From: Tenacibaculum larymnensis
Lineage (GTDB): Bacteria; Bacteroidota; Bacteroidia; Flavobacteriales; Flavobacteriaceae
NCBI RefSeq assembly: GCF_028829235.1
Contig: NZ_JAIWJY010000002.1
Span: 1-64,000, forward strand
Direction: 5' to 3'
Length of the DNA stretch: 64,000 nucleotides
The position numbers were made by a program, and so were the translations under genes. Shown piece after piece: positions 23,030 to 32,535 of the stretch. Position 1 is the stretch's first letter. The number at the start of each line of letters is the position of its first letter. A model generated the notes under the pieces. The model was not told the origin of the DNA and did not search any database. It saw only the letters and a program-made list of their open reading frames with translations.

Positions 23030-23833
23030 TTATTTGTTCTCTTTTGTTTCTTCTTCTTTTTTCTTTCTAGCTTCTTCTTGAGCTTTTAATAGGGCTTTTC
23101 TTTTCTCTTGTAAAAGCTTTCTCTTATCAGCTCTCTCTTTTAAACGTTGCTTTCTTTTTTCTTCAATTTGTTTAATCTTAGCAAGTCTATCAGCTTCTTT
23201 TTTCTTTTTTAATTCTTCTCTTTTTGCTATTCTTTCTTTTTGTTCGTCACTTAAATTGTCATTCTTAAGTAAAGACTTTTTAGCTTCAATTTTATCTTTC
23301 TTAGCTTGCCTTCTTTGATCTATATTGATCATTTGTACAACAAGGTCGCTAATATCGTGTTTTTTGTTGGAATATAGCATAACTAAATCTCCAGATTTGT
23401 CAAAAACAAAGTCGTACTTTTTTCTAGAAGCAATTGTTTGTACAGCGTTATATACTTGGTCTTGTACAGGCTTAACTAATTGTTTTCTTAAATTATACAT
23501 ATCACCATTTGGGCCAAAATATAAAGATTCTAATCTTCTCAAAGATTCTTGTTTGATAGAAATATCTTCTTCTCGCTCTTCAATTAAATCTTTGGTTAAA
23601 ATGGCTTTTTCGTTAGTTAAATCAGTTTTTAAAACTTCAATAGCACGAGCTTCTTTGTCTAATCGAGCTTTCCATTTTTCAACTTTAGCATCTAATGAGT
23701 TTTGAGCTTCTAAATATGCAGGGATACTTTGAAGAATATACTCCATATCAATATAAGCGATACGTTGATTTTTTTGGGCAACGGTTATACTTGTAACAAG
23801 TAAAAGAACGATTGATAAAATATTTTTTTTCAT
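23030..23833 (-). CDS. OmpH/Skp-family protein with long charged tail
   Basis: From the ATG at 23833 the protein has 267 residues; the longer reading begins at TTG. Signal peptide to about 19 (ITVAQ), an OmpH core (IAYIDMEYILQSIPAYLEAQNSLDAKV) with coiled coil to about 170, then roughly 85 residues almost all Lys, Glu, Arg and Ala. The tail is absent from the neighbouring 169-residue homologue. It should act in the periplasm with BamA, encoded 61 bp upstream in the same operon. Confidence 0.88.
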   Translation of the reverse strand: MKKNILSIVLLLVTSITVAQKNQRIAYIDMEYILQSIPAYLEAQNSLDAKVEKWKARLDKEARAIEVLKTDLTNEKAILTKDLIEEREEDISIKQESLRRLESLYFGPNGDMYNLRKQLVKPVQDQVYNAVQTIASRKKYDFVFDKSGDLVMLYSNKKHDISDLVVQMINIDQRRQAKKDKIEAKKSLLKNDNLSDEQKERIAKREELKKKKEADRLAKIKQIEEKRKQRLKERADKRKLLQEKRKALLKAQEEARKKKEEETKENK

Positions 23834-23894
23834 CTTGTATAATGTGTTTAGAAAAAACCGTGCCAAAACCCAGACGCATTATAAATGCATGATT

Positions 23895-26438
23895 TTAGAA
23901 CTGTCTTCCAATTATAAAATGCGTTTGCCAACCTGATTTTTCATTTAATCCAGGTAACGGATCGAAACCATGTGCAAAATCGATACCTAATAATCCAAAT
24001 GCAGGCATAAATATACGAACACCTACTCCAGCTGAACGTTTTAGTTTAAACGGATTAAACTCGCTAAAATTGTCATAAGAATTACCCGCTTCTAAAAATC
24101 CTACTGTATAAATTGAAGCAGAGGGTTTATCTGTAATAGAGTAACGTAATTCTAACTGAAATTTATTATAAATAGCTCCTCCATCTAGAGAAGATATACG
24201 ATTGTTCTCATAACCTCTTAAACCTATTGTTTCACGCCCATCCAATTGTCCTTGAGCAATACCATCACCACCAACGAAATATCTTTCAACCGGGGTTAAA
24301 CCTAATTCATCATTATAAGAACCTAAATAACCCATCTCAAAATTAGACATTAATACTAACTTATTAGCTAAAGAAGTATACCATTTACCTTTTGCAGAAA
24401 TTTTGTAGTACTCTAACCACTTATATTTATCAGCTAAATAAGCTTGACGCTCATCAGGTGTTGGATTTGTTGGTTCAGTATAGTCTTTTCCGTTTACTAA
24501 TGAGTAAGGGAAAGTAGCTTTAGCTTTTATTGTAAATTCAGAACCGTAAGTAGGGAAAATTAAACTAGGTCCAGCTGAATTACGACTCAGTGCAAATGTA
24601 TATGCCAAATTATTTAAATCTCCTTGACTAAGTATATTGTTTGAAGAACCTACTCTATATCCGTAATCTTGCAACTCAATTCTTTGGTAACTAATGTTTT
24701 GAGAAAGTGTAAAATAATCATCAGGCCACTTTAAACGCTTTCCTAAACCTATAGATGCACCAATAATACTTAAACTTTCATCTTTGTTTACATCATAAGT
24801 TGTGTAATCAAAACGGTACTGGTTTGATAAGTATACAGAAAAAGATAATGATTGTGGTGTTTTACCTCCTAACCATGGTTCTGTAAAAGAGAAACTATAG
24901 GTATTGTATGTTCTACTAGCTTGTAAACGTAAAGATAGCTTTTGTCCGTCTCCCATAGGAAGAGGTTTGTAAGCTTCTTTGTTGAAAATGTTTCTAACAG
25001 AGAAGTTGTTAAAAGACAACCCTAAGGTACCAATAAAGGAACCACCACCATAACCACCTTGTAATTCAATTTGACTACCTCCTTTTTCAACTACAGAAAA
25101 ATCTATATCTGCTGTTTTATTTTGGTAATCTGGCTTAACATCTGGAGTTACATTTGTATCAAAGAAACCTAATTGTCCTATTTCACGAATAGATCTAATA
25201 ATGTTTTGGCGACTAAATAAGTCACCAGGCTTAACACGTAGTTCTCTGTAGATTACATGGTCGTTTGTTTTATCATTTCCTGTCACTGTAACTTTCTTTA
25301 TAGTTGCAGGTTCATCTTCTCTAATACGGACTTCAACTGTAATAGAGTCATTTTCTACTTTAGTTTCTACAGCATTTACTTGAGAAAATAAGAAACCGTT
25401 ATTATGATATAATGTTTGAATGTCTTGAGAAGTAGGTGTACCGTCTCCAGAAATACGTTCTTTTAAAACTTTTCCGTTATAAATATCTCCTTTATCAATT
25501 CGTAAAATGTTACTTAAGAATTCATCAGTATATTCTTTATTACCAATAAAAATTATTTCGTCAAAACGGTATTGACGGCCTTCTTCAACCTCAATTTCAA
25601 GGTTTATGGTGTTGTCATCATTCCAAACTACTTTATCAGATAAAATTCTAGCATCACGATATCCATTTTCGCTGTACTTTTCAAGAATACTTTTTAAATC
25701 TTCTTTGTAATCATCTAAAATATATTTAGATGCTTTCCAAAAACGACCAAAAATTTTACGTTTGGTGTTTTTCATAGCACCTCGTAAAGAAGCGTCTGAC
25801 ATAGCTTCATTACCAGTAAAATTAATTTCTTTAATTTTTATACGGTCACCTCTGTCAATAAAAATAGCCATGCTAACAGTATTAACATCAGAAGTGTCTC
25901 TTTTTGTGTCTAGTGAAACTTTTGTTTTTAAGAAACCTTTATCAGTATATTTCTTTTTAATAAAGTTACGAGTGGTTACAATAAGGTTGTCTGTAACCAT
26001 AGCTCCTTTTTTTAATTCAGTTTCTTTTTTAATCTCTTTAATTTGTGATTTTTTTACTCCTGAAATAGTAACAGTAGTTAACTGAGGTAATTCAGTTACA
26101 TCAAATTGAAGGTACACAGTTTCACCATCACGTTTAGATAAGTATACATCTACCTCACTAAACTGCTTACTTTCATATAACTTTTTAATAGCACTCGTAA
26201 GTTTGTCACCAGGTAACTTAATTGGTTGACCTTCTACTAAACCAGTATATATTCTTACTGTTTGTTCACTAAATTTTTGTAAGCCAGTTACGGTTATACC
26301 CCCTAAAATATACTCTTTTCCTTTTTCGTAGGAAATAACATTTGAAGTTATACTGTCTTTAGGAGTTGTGTCTTGCGCTTGAGTACTCACCGCAAAAAGG
26401 GTGATAAAAAATACTAGTAAATACGAATATTTATTCAT
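23895..26438 (-). CDS. bamA: Outer-membrane protein assembly factor BamA
   Basis: From the ATG at 26438 the protein has 847 residues with a signal peptide ending at STQAQ. Five POTRA-type repeats fill about residues 40-440 and the C-terminal Omp85 barrel follows, with GGYGGGSFIGTLGLSFNNF at its start and the essential-loop region GLRGYENNRIS near 740. BamA inserts beta-barrel proteins into the outer membrane. The start overlaps the end of uppS by 8 bp, so they are co-transcribed. Confidence 0.95.
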   Translation of the reverse strand: MNKYSYLLVFFITLFAVSTQAQDTTPKDSITSNVISYEKGKEYILGGITVTGLQKFSEQTVRIYTGLVEGQPIKLPGDKLTSAIKKLYESKQFSEVDVYLSKRDGETVYLQFDVTELPQLTTVTISGVKKSQIKEIKKETELKKGAMVTDNLIVTTRNFIKKKYTDKGFLKTKVSLDTKRDTSDVNTVSMAIFIDRGDRIKIKEINFTGNEAMSDASLRGAMKNTKRKIFGRFWKASKYILDDYKEDLKSILEKYSENGYRDARILSDKVVWNDDNTINLEIEVEEGRQYRFDEIIFIGNKEYTDEFLSNILRIDKGDIYNGKVLKERISGDGTPTSQDIQTLYHNNGFLFSQVNAVETKVENDSITVEVRIREDEPATIKKVTVTGNDKTNDHVIYRELRVKPGDLFSRQNIIRSIREIGQLGFFDTNVTPDVKPDYQNKTADIDFSVVEKGGSQIELQGGYGGGSFIGTLGLSFNNFSVRNIFNKEAYKPLPMGDGQKLSLRLQASRTYNTYSFSFTEPWLGGKTPQSLSFSVYLSNQYRFDYTTYDVNKDESLSIIGASIGLGKRLKWPDDYFTLSQNISYQRIELQDYGYRVGSSNNILSQGDLNNLAYTFALSRNSAGPSLIFPTYGSEFTIKAKATFPYSLVNGKDYTEPTNPTPDERQAYLADKYKWLEYYKISAKGKWYTSLANKLVLMSNFEMGYLGSYNDELGLTPVERYFVGGDGIAQGQLDGRETIGLRGYENNRISSLDGGAIYNKFQLELRYSITDKPSASIYTVGFLEAGNSYDNFSEFNPFKLKRSAGVGVRIFMPAFGLLGIDFAHGFDPLPGLNEKSGWQTHFIIGRQF

Positions 26439-27183
26439 TGGTTTCAATCTGTTCACTGGTTTTTCCAAATCTTCTTTCTCTGTTTTGATAATCAATTATT
26501 GCATCATAAAGATGTTCTTTTCTGTAGTCAGGCCATAATACATCTGTAAAATACAGCTCAGCATAAGCCATTTGCCAAAGTAAATAATTGCTTATTCTTT
26601 GTTCCCCACTTGTACGTATCATTAAATCAACGTCGGGCAAATTAAACGTATATAAATGATTATTTATAATTTTCTCGTTAATTTTTTCAATTTCTATTTC
26701 GTTATTAACAACTTTTTTTGAAATGTTTTTGATTGCATTAACAATTTCTTCTCTTGAACCATAGCTTAAAGCAAAGGTTAAAGTAATTTTTGTATTGTTT
26801 TTAGTTGCATCAATAACTTTGTTTAATACTTTTTGAGCATTGCTTGGTAAATTAGCTAAGTTACCAATAGCGTTAACTCTAACATTTTTACGTTGAAATT
26901 CGGGGAGTTCTTTTTTAAGGGTAGTTACAAGTAGGCTCATTAAAGCATCTACTTCCAACTTTGGACGGTTCCAGTTTTCGGTAGAAAAAGCATATAGAGT
27001 TAAAAACTCTATACCCAGTTCAGAAGCTGTGTCAGCAGTTTCTCTAATGGCAGTTAAAGCATTTCTATGTCCAAAAACACGTTGCATCCCTTTACCTTTC
27101 GCCCATCTACCATTACCATCCATAATTATAGCAATGTGGTTTGGTACTTTTTGTAAGTTAATGCGCTGTAGTTTTTCTTCCAT
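26431..27183 (-). CDS. uppS: Undecaprenyl diphosphate synthase (isoprenyl transferase)
   Basis: From the ATG at 27183 the protein has 250 residues. Family motifs: HIAIIMDGNGRWAKGKG with the catalytic Asp near 24, LTLYAFSTENWNRP near 70-83 and DLMIRTSGEQRISNYLLWQ near 195. It makes the C55 lipid carrier for peptidoglycan and other surface polymers. It follows the DUF6089 gene by 2 bp and overlaps bamA. Confidence 0.95.
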   Translation of the reverse strand: MEEKLQRINLQKVPNHIAIIMDGNGRWAKGKGMQRVFGHRNALTAIRETADTASELGIEFLTLYAFSTENWNRPKLEVDALMSLLVTTLKKELPEFQRKNVRVNAIGNLANLPSNAQKVLNKVIDATKNNTKITLTFALSYGSREEIVNAIKNISKKVVNNEIEIEKINEKIINNHLYTFNLPDVDLMIRTSGEQRISNYLLWQMAYAELYFTDVLWPDYRKEHLYDAIIDYQNRERRFGKTSEQIETNE

Positions 27184-27185
27184 AA

Positions 27186-27866
27186 TTATTCTGCTATTCC
27201 ACCAAAACAAGGCGGTCTTCCAAAGGTATATACAATAGAAACTCCTGAGAATACATACCAGTCGTTTCCATTACCTCCAAAGTCTAATGAGTTTATTCTA
27301 TCTGTTGTAAAATCTATATCGTCTACAAATGTAAATCGTACACCTGTTTCAAATGCGATAGCAAAATTATCTGCTAACCTTCCTTTAAGTCCTATACCTA
27401 CAGGTACAGTGTAAGAAAATTTATTTTTTAAAAGAATTGTATTACTAGAAGAAGTTGGTTCTGGGCTTTTATAATTAAAAGCAGCAACTTCTGCTAAGAT
27501 GTATGGAGTGAATGTAGTTCTGTAATCGTTGATATTGTAATCAAAGAAATTAAATTCTACTCCAGCAGCAAACTCATGAATAGTATTTGAGAAGCTAATA
27601 CCTCTATTTTGACGAAAAGCATTATCGGCATCATTATCGTTACCAGAAACAGGAATATAAGTATATGTTCCTCTTAAGGCAATTCTAGGGTTTAAATTGT
27701 ATTTGTATACAAGTCCGCCTGAAAACTCATTAGGTTGTATATAGTTGGTGCTACCAATGTCACCAACATAGTTAGAACCACCGGCAAAAAAACCAATTTC
27801 GTGTGTTTGTGATTGTAATGGTGTTACTACACAAGCCAATAATATTAATAAAATAAGTCCTCTCAT
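27186..27866 (-). CDS. DUF6089-family outer-membrane beta-barrel protein
   Basis: A 226-residue protein with a signal peptide to about residue 20 and alternating beta strands (HEIGFFAGGSNYVGDIGSTNY at the mature start, C-terminal WYVFSGVSIVYTFGRPPCF). This is the DUF6089 family, which is regularly encoded just before uppS and bamA in Bacteroidota. The function is not known; the constant position suggests a part in envelope assembly. It lies about 100 bp after nadK. Confidence 0.85.
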   Translation of the reverse strand: MRGLILLILLACVVTPLQSQTHEIGFFAGGSNYVGDIGSTNYIQPNEFSGGLVYKYNLNPRIALRGTYTYIPVSGNDNDADNAFRQNRGISFSNTIHEFAAGVEFNFFDYNINDYRTTFTPYILAEVAAFNYKSPEPTSSSNTILLKNKFSYTVPVGIGLKGRLADNFAIAFETGVRFTFVDDIDFTTDRINSLDFGGNGNDWYVFSGVSIVYTFGRPPCFGGIAE

Positions 27867-27970
27867 TGTAAAATAGCGTGCAAATATAGGGAATTGAATT
27901 TGCTTTAAAAAGTTAATAATCCGTCTTTTTGATTAACTTTTTTTTTACGTTTTTATTGTAATTACTATCG

Positions 27971-28867
27971 TTATAACGATTCATTTCGTACATCTTCTCC
28001 CCATAAAAGTTTCCCACGCAAGGTATTCAAATAAGATTGATTTTTTGGTAAAACACTTTTTATGGTAAATGGAGCTTTTTGTATTTTTATTTTAGTATCC
28101 AATGGAACTGTCGTAATTCGAGAATCTAAGGAGATTAAAAAATCTTTTTCTCTAGCACTAACTTCCAGAAGAATATCAGTATCATCAGGAATTACCATTG
28201 GGCGCGCATTTAAATTATGCGGTGCAATAGGAGTAATAACAAAACTTTTTGAATTTGGTAAAATAACAGGTCCATCACAGCTAAGCGAATAACCTGTAGA
28301 ACCCGTTGGAGTTGCTATAATTAATCCATCAGCCCAATAATTTGTTAAATACTCTGTGTTTAATGAGGTTTTAATACCAATCATAGAAGTCGTATTTCTT
28401 CTAGCAATAGTAACTTCATTAAGTGCAAAGTTAAGTTCGGTAAAATCTTCTGTAGCAGGAGATGTTTCTATTTGTAATAAAGAACGTTCTTGAAGTGTGT
28501 ACTCTTTTTTTAGCATTAAGTTAATTGCTTCTTCAATCTGGTCTTTTTGAATCGTAGCCAAAAAACCTAAACGTCCAGTGTTAATACCCATAATAGGAAT
28601 ATCTAAATCTCTAATGTAGGTAACAGCTCTTAAAATAGTACCATCTCCGCCAATGGTAAACATCACATCAAAAGTATTTGATAAGTCATTAAAGTGTGTG
28701 TAGGTGGGGTACTTTTTGTTAAGCGAATTATTTTCAACAAATAAATTATAGAACTGTTGTTCAAAAAAAACAACAATGTTATGTTTTTCTAAAATGGTTA
28801 AAAGAATTTTTACTTCTTTCTCTGCAAGTGTGGTATAAGCTTGACCGTAAATAGCGACTTTTTTCAC
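27971..28867 (-). CDS. nadK: NAD kinase
   Basis: A 298-residue enzyme that phosphorylates NAD to NADP. The ATP/NAD-kinase motifs TIGGDGTILRAV near 73 and GINTGRLGFLA near 97 are intact, as is the glycine-rich TPTGSTGYSLSCDGP near 187. The start codon appears to be GTG; no upstream ATG fits and the next internal Met would remove the fold. It follows the CBS-domain gene by 30 bp. Confidence 0.94.
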   Translation of the reverse strand: MKKVAIYGQAYTTLAEKEVKILLTILEKHNIVVFFEQQFYNLFVENNSLNKKYPTYTHFNDLSNTFDVMFTIGGDGTILRAVTYIRDLDIPIMGINTGRLGFLATIQKDQIEEAINLMLKKEYTLQERSLLQIETSPATEDFTELNFALNEVTIARRNTTSMIGIKTSLNTEYLTNYWADGLIIATPTGSTGYSLSCDGPVILPNSKSFVITPIAPHNLNARPMVIPDDTDILLEVSAREKDFLISLDSRITTVPLDTKIKIQKAPFTIKSVLPKNQSYLNTLRGKLLWGEDVRNESL

Positions 28868-28897
28868 TTCTGGAGTTTTGTTTGGTTATTGAAAAAA

Positions 28898-29557
28898 TTA
28901 CATATCTAAGTACTTTCTTAGATAGGCAGCTCTATCTTTTAGTTCTTCTAAATAAAAATCATCTTCATGTTGAGTGATAACATTGTAACCGTACCTGCGA
29001 AATGTTTGAATGATTTCATTTATCTCTTCTGAAACAATTTTAAGAGTAACTTCAATACTATTTATATTTTCAGAAGAAATGTATGCGCCTAATAGCTTGC
29101 CATTACTAGCTTCAACTATTTGTGCTACTTGACTCATAGAATAATCTGTTTTATTCTTATCAATAATCAAAGTGTCACTTTCGTTGTGTAAAAAAGGGCT
29201 GTTTGCAAAAGCATCTAAAATATCACTTAATTCATAATAGCCTACATAATGCAAGTTCTTATCAAGAACAGGAATTAAATTCGAATCATTATCAGCAAAC
29301 AAAGCAATTAAATCGAGTAAAGTAGCATTTTCATTTGTGTAAAAATGATCTAATAAGTACGAATACTCTCTAAGTGTACGATTTTTATTTTCTATAGTCT
29401 GAATGTCACTTTCAGGCAAACAACCTACCAGTCTGTTGTTTTCAACAACAGGAATATGGGTTATAGGCAAATCATTACACAGACTTTGAGCGCTTTTTAC
29501 AGTGCTGTTTAGTGAGAGTGCTTTAATTTCTTTTAATATAAAATCGTTGATTTTCAT
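28898..29557 (-). CDS. CBS-domain protein
   Basis: A 219-residue cytoplasmic protein made of two CBS repeats (about 1-130, with THIPVVENNRLVGCLPESDI and NLIPVLDKNLHYVGYYELSDI) and an ACT-like C-terminal part (140-215). CBS pairs bind adenine nucleotides and regulate partners. Together with nadK and the uppS-bamA genes it forms a leftward operon common in Flavobacteriia. The specific role is not known. Divergent from pdxJ. Confidence 0.85.
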   Translation of the reverse strand: MKINDFILKEIKALSLNSTVKSAQSLCNDLPITHIPVVENNRLVGCLPESDIQTIENKNRTLREYSYLLDHFYTNENATLLDLIALFADNDSNLIPVLDKNLHYVGYYELSDILDAFANSPFLHNESDTLIIDKNKTDYSMSQVAQIVEASNGKLLGAYISSENINSIEVTLKIVSEEINEIIQTFRRYGYNVITQHEDDFYLEELKDRAAYLRKYLDM

Positions 29558-29591
29558 TACTACGAATATAGTTTAAAATGTTGGAATGCGT

Positions 29592-29599
29592 TACCTTTG
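29592..29599 (+). promoter_or_regulatory. pdxJ -7 promoter element
   Basis: TACCTTTG matches TAnnTTTG and lies 17 nt before the pdxJ start codon. No clear TTG is seen at the usual distance. Confidence 0.5.
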
Positions 29600-29616
29600 T
29601 AGCCTAATTTTATAGC

Positions 29617-30330
29617 ATGACAAAGTTAAGTGTTAATATTAATAAAATAGCTACACTTCGTAATTCTAGAGGTGGAAACGTACCTAATTTACTAAAAGTA
29701 GCAGCCGATATACAAGATTTTGGGGCAGAAGGAATCACAATTCACCCAAGACCAGATGAACGTCATATTCGTTATCAAGACGCTTATGATTTAAAATCAA
29801 TTGTAACAACTGAATATAATATTGAGGGAAATCCAATTGATAAGTTTAAGCAAATGGTGTTAGAAATTAAGCCAACGCAAGTAACATTGGTTCCTGATAG
29901 TGTAGATCAACTTACGTCTAATGCTGGTTGGGATACTATAACACATCAATCGTATTTAAAAGATGTGATTGCTGAGTTTAAAGAAGCAGGAATTAGAACA
30001 TCAATTTTTATTGATACAGATTTAAAACTAATTGAAGCTGCTGCAAAAACAGGAGCAGATAGAGTTGAGTTGTATACTGAAGAATTTGCAACGCAGTACG
30101 AAAAAGGAAATAAAGAAGCTGTAAAAGTGTACGCAGAAGCAGCTATATTGGCAAATGAAGTAGGGCTAGGAGTTAATGCAGGTCATGATTTAAGTTTAGA
30201 TAATATTCAATTTTTTAAACAAAATATTCCTTATTTGGCTGAAGTGTCTATAGGACATGCATTAATTTCAGAAAGTTTGTATTTAGGTCTAGAAAATGTA
30301 GTGAATATGTATTTACATCGTTTGCAATAA
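29617..30330 (+). CDS. pdxJ: Pyridoxine 5'-phosphate synthase
   Basis: A 237-residue TIM-barrel enzyme that joins 1-deoxyxylulose 5-phosphate and an aminoacetone phosphate to make the vitamin B6 ring. Motifs: [21 protein letters not shown] at the N-terminus, HPRPDERHI near 43-51, TLVPD near 93 and a C-terminal [11 protein letters not shown]. The length is normal. It is 2 bp before the hydrolase gene. B6 supply is relevant to the PLP racemases in this window only in the general sense. Confidence 0.95.
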   Translation: MTKLSVNINKIATLRNSRGGNVPNLLKVAADIQDFGAEGITIHPRPDERHIRYQDAYDLKSIVTTEYNIEGNPIDKFKQMVLEIKPTQVTLVPDSVDQLTSNAGWDTITHQSYLKDVIAEFKEAGIRTSIFIDTDLKLIEAAAKTGADRVELYTEEFATQYEKGNKEAVKVYAEAAILANEVGLGVNAGHDLSLDNIQFFKQNIPYLAEVSIGHALISESLYLGLENVVNMYLHRLQ

Positions 30331-30332
30331 CT

Positions 30333-31100
30333 ATGGAAGTATTATACTCAAAAATAATTGGAGAAGGACAGCCGTTACTTATTTTGCATGGATATTTTGG
30401 TATGGGTGATAATTGGAAATCACATGCTAATAAATTTGCAGAAGACGGTTTTGAAGTGCATTTAATAGATCAACGAAATCATGGACGAAGCTTCCATGCA
30501 GATGCTTTTGATTATGAATTGTTAGTTGGTGATTTGTACAATTATATTCAACATCATAATCTAGAAAAAGTAGATTTGTTAGGGCATTCCATGGGTGGGA
30601 AAACAGTAATGCTGTTCGCAACCGAATATCCTGAGTTAGTAAATAAACTAATTGTTGCAGATATTTCACCAAGAATGTATCCGCCACATCATCACGAGAT
30701 TTTAGCAGCTCTAAACTCTGTAGATTTTTCAGTGCAAACCTCACGTAAGTTGGTAGACGAAAAACTGGCTGAGTTAATTCCAGAAAAAGGAATTCGTCAA
30801 TTTTTAGCCAAAAACGTTTATAGAAAAACAAAAGATGAATTAGCATTTCGTTTTAACTTAAAATCGTTAACAGAAAATAACAGTGAGGTAGGGGTAGCGT
30901 TACCTTCTTTTACGGTTTTTGAAGGAGATACGTTGTTTTTACGTGGAGCAAATTCAGGATATATTTCAAAAGAAGATGAGCCGTTAATTCAAGCACACTT
31001 TCCAAAAGCAGTAGTAAAAACTGTAGCCAATGCTGGGCACTGGCTACATGCTGAAAATCCAAAGGATTTTTATAAAGAAGCTATAACTTTTCTAAAATAA
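30333..31100 (+). CDS. Alpha/beta-fold hydrolase
   Basis: A 255-residue hydrolase with the oxyanion region LHGYFGMGDNW near 19, DQRNHGRS near 48, the nucleophile elbow GHSMGGK near 87 with its serine, and a C-terminal NAGHWLHAENP with the catalytic histidine near 230. It resembles YbfF-type esterases by these motifs. The substrate is unknown. Co-transcribed with pdxJ. Confidence 0.88.
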   Translation: MEVLYSKIIGEGQPLLILHGYFGMGDNWKSHANKFAEDGFEVHLIDQRNHGRSFHADAFDYELLVGDLYNYIQHHNLEKVDLLGHSMGGKTVMLFATEYPELVNKLIVADISPRMYPPHHHEILAALNSVDFSVQTSRKLVDEKLAELIPEKGIRQFLAKNVYRKTKDELAFRFNLKSLTENNSEVGVALPSFTVFEGDTLFLRGANSGYISKEDEPLIQAHFPKAVVKTVANAGHWLHAENPKDFYKEAITFLK

Positions 31101-31102
31101 AA

Positions 31103-31160
31103 AGCGAGGAGGAATTTGTTAATCCCTAGTCCCTCGCTTAAAATACTCGCCCCCCGGCGA
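31103..31160. terminator. Two GC-rich hairpins between convergent genes
   Basis: AAGCGAGG...CCTCGCTT (31103-31139) gives a stem with a T-rich tail on the minus strand, suited to ending the small gene at 31176-31433. A second hairpin, TCGCC-CCCC-GGCGA at 31147-31160, is unusually GC-rich for this genome. Confidence 0.6.
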
Positions 31161-31175
31161 AAAACAAAAAATGTA

Positions 31176-31433
31176 TTAAGGGAAATCACTGTTTATTTCA
31201 TTAATCAAGCTATTTATATTGCTATCTATAGCTTGTTGGTCTTTCATATAGCTGTGGAAAACAACTACAATAGCTTTTTCAATAGTTAAATTTTTTCTTT
31301 TACCAGAATATACCTTTTGTATAGTTTCTAAAGAAAAATTATGACCATTCTTGCTTAAGTAGTTTTTTACCTTTTCACGGTATTTAGGTGGTTTTATTTT
31401 TTCTAATTCTTTTCGTTGTATAGCAGTTATCAT
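31176..31433 (-). CDS. Small helix-turn-helix-like protein
   Basis: An 85-residue basic protein. I recognise no named family. The central YLSKNGHNFSLETIQKVYSG followed by KRKNLTIEKA looks like the recognition-helix and following segment of small phage-type DNA-binding proteins. It is divergent, across 146 bp, from another repressor-like gene at 31580, recalling a cI/cro pair. No other phage genes are near, so it may be a remnant or a domesticated switch. Confidence 0.55.
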   Translation of the reverse strand: MITAIQRKELEKIKPPKYREKVKNYLSKNGHNFSLETIQKVYSGKRKNLTIEKAIVVVFHSYMKDQQAIDSNINSLINEINSDFP

Positions 31434-31579
31434 AAAAACTCAAATTGTTTTTTAGAAGTTGATAGCACTTTTTAATTTATATTTGTACGTATCCTGTACT
31501 TATTACGAAGTAAAAATACAAACAAAAATCTAAATACGAAAACAAAATTAAATAAAATTTAGAAAAAAGTTATTTTTCA

Positions 31580-31960
31580 ATGAGCGATTTTGTAGATGAA
31601 ACTTATAAGAGAGTAGAAGAAATAATTAACTATAAAAGGTTAAATATTAGGTCTTTTGAGGAGATTATTGATGTGTCTAACAATTCTATTGGAACAGCAA
31701 TAAGAAGAAAATCGTCATTTAAAAGTAATGTGTTAAACAAAATTCTACATTCTTTTCCAGAGATAAATCCAACTTGGTTGCTTACGGGTAAAGAGGAAAT
31801 GTTTCTTAACAATATAGATAAAGCTAATGAGCCTGCGTCTAAATATAACTTGTTAGATATAAAAAGCAAGGTAAAAGATAATCTAATACATTTATTGTTA
31901 GAAGACAAAGAAGTAAAAGAGGCGATAGCAACTCAAGTTTCAGAAGTCTTAAGGAAATAA
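31580..31960 (+). CDS. Phage repressor-like DNA-binding protein
   Basis: A 126-residue protein. Residues 5-70 look like an XRE helix-turn-helix (INYKRLNIRSFEEIIDVSNN then SIGTAIRRKSSFKSNVLNKI), ending in the phrase FPEINPTWLLTGKEEM that is typical of Bacteroidota cI-like repressors. The C-terminal helix (95-126) may serve for dimerisation; no peptidase domain is present. Divergent from the small gene at 31176. An exact -7 element TATATTTG lies in the intergenic region, about 100 nt before this start. Confidence 0.65.
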   Translation: MSDFVDETYKRVEEIINYKRLNIRSFEEIIDVSNNSIGTAIRRKSSFKSNVLNKILHSFPEINPTWLLTGKEEMFLNNIDKANEPASKYNLLDIKSKVKDNLIHLLLEDKEVKEAIATQVSEVLRK

Positions 31961-31983
31961 AAACTTAACGGTTACTTTAAAAA

Positions 31984-32433
31984 CTAACCTTTATTTTCAG
32001 TTAAACTCTCCAAAGCATAATACAATCTATTTTGCGCGTTGTCTTGCGAACCAAAGATAGAACGATATACTTCACTGTCAGGAGTTAACAATATCCATTG
32101 TGGTGTTCCTTCCGAGTTAAAAAAATCATACATTTTATGATTGTTGTCTATATAAATAGGAAAAGGGAGTTCGTTTATAGTAAAAATACTTAGAATATCA
32201 TCTTTAGTAACATTGTTACTGCTAAAATTACTATGAATACCAATAACTTCAATATCCTTGTAGGTTTGTTTAAATTTATAAGCTAATGGAATAGCTCTTC
32301 CTGTACAACCTAAACAAGCATTGTTGTAAAACAATAATAATAGAATTTTGTTAGCATACTTTTCAAGTAAATCAACTTCATTTTGATTAAAGTCGGTAAC
32401 TTTTATTGAGGTTACAATTTTGCTAGTATCCAT
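31984..32433 (-). CDS. TlpA/AhpC-type thioredoxin-fold protein
   Basis: A 149-residue protein with the thioredoxin-like core KILLLLFYNNACLGCTG, giving a redox pair C41 and C44 in CLGC, followed by PFPIYID and the cis-proline region EGTPQWILLTP. No signal peptide is seen, so a cytoplasmic thiol reductase or peroxidase-like role is likely. It stands alone between unrelated genes. Confidence 0.75.
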   Translation of the reverse strand: MDTSKIVTSIKVTDFNQNEVDLLEKYANKILLLLFYNNACLGCTGRAIPLAYKFKQTYKDIEVIGIHSNFSSNNVTKDDILSIFTINELPFPIYIDNNHKMYDFFNSEGTPQWILLTPDSEVYRSIFGSQDNAQNRLYYALESLTENKG

Positions 32434-32535
32434 TTTAGGTTTTTAATTGAAGTTTTTAGCAAAGTTATTTAAAAAGAAGAAGCTTTTAATTCTCTACAAG
32501 CTAAAAACATTCTTTAGCTTGTAGAGTTAAGTTTG

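Noticed and set aside
26439-26495. Longer N-terminus for BamA from a TTG codon
   Set aside because: It would bury the signal peptide; the ATG at 26438 places the signal peptide at the N-terminus.
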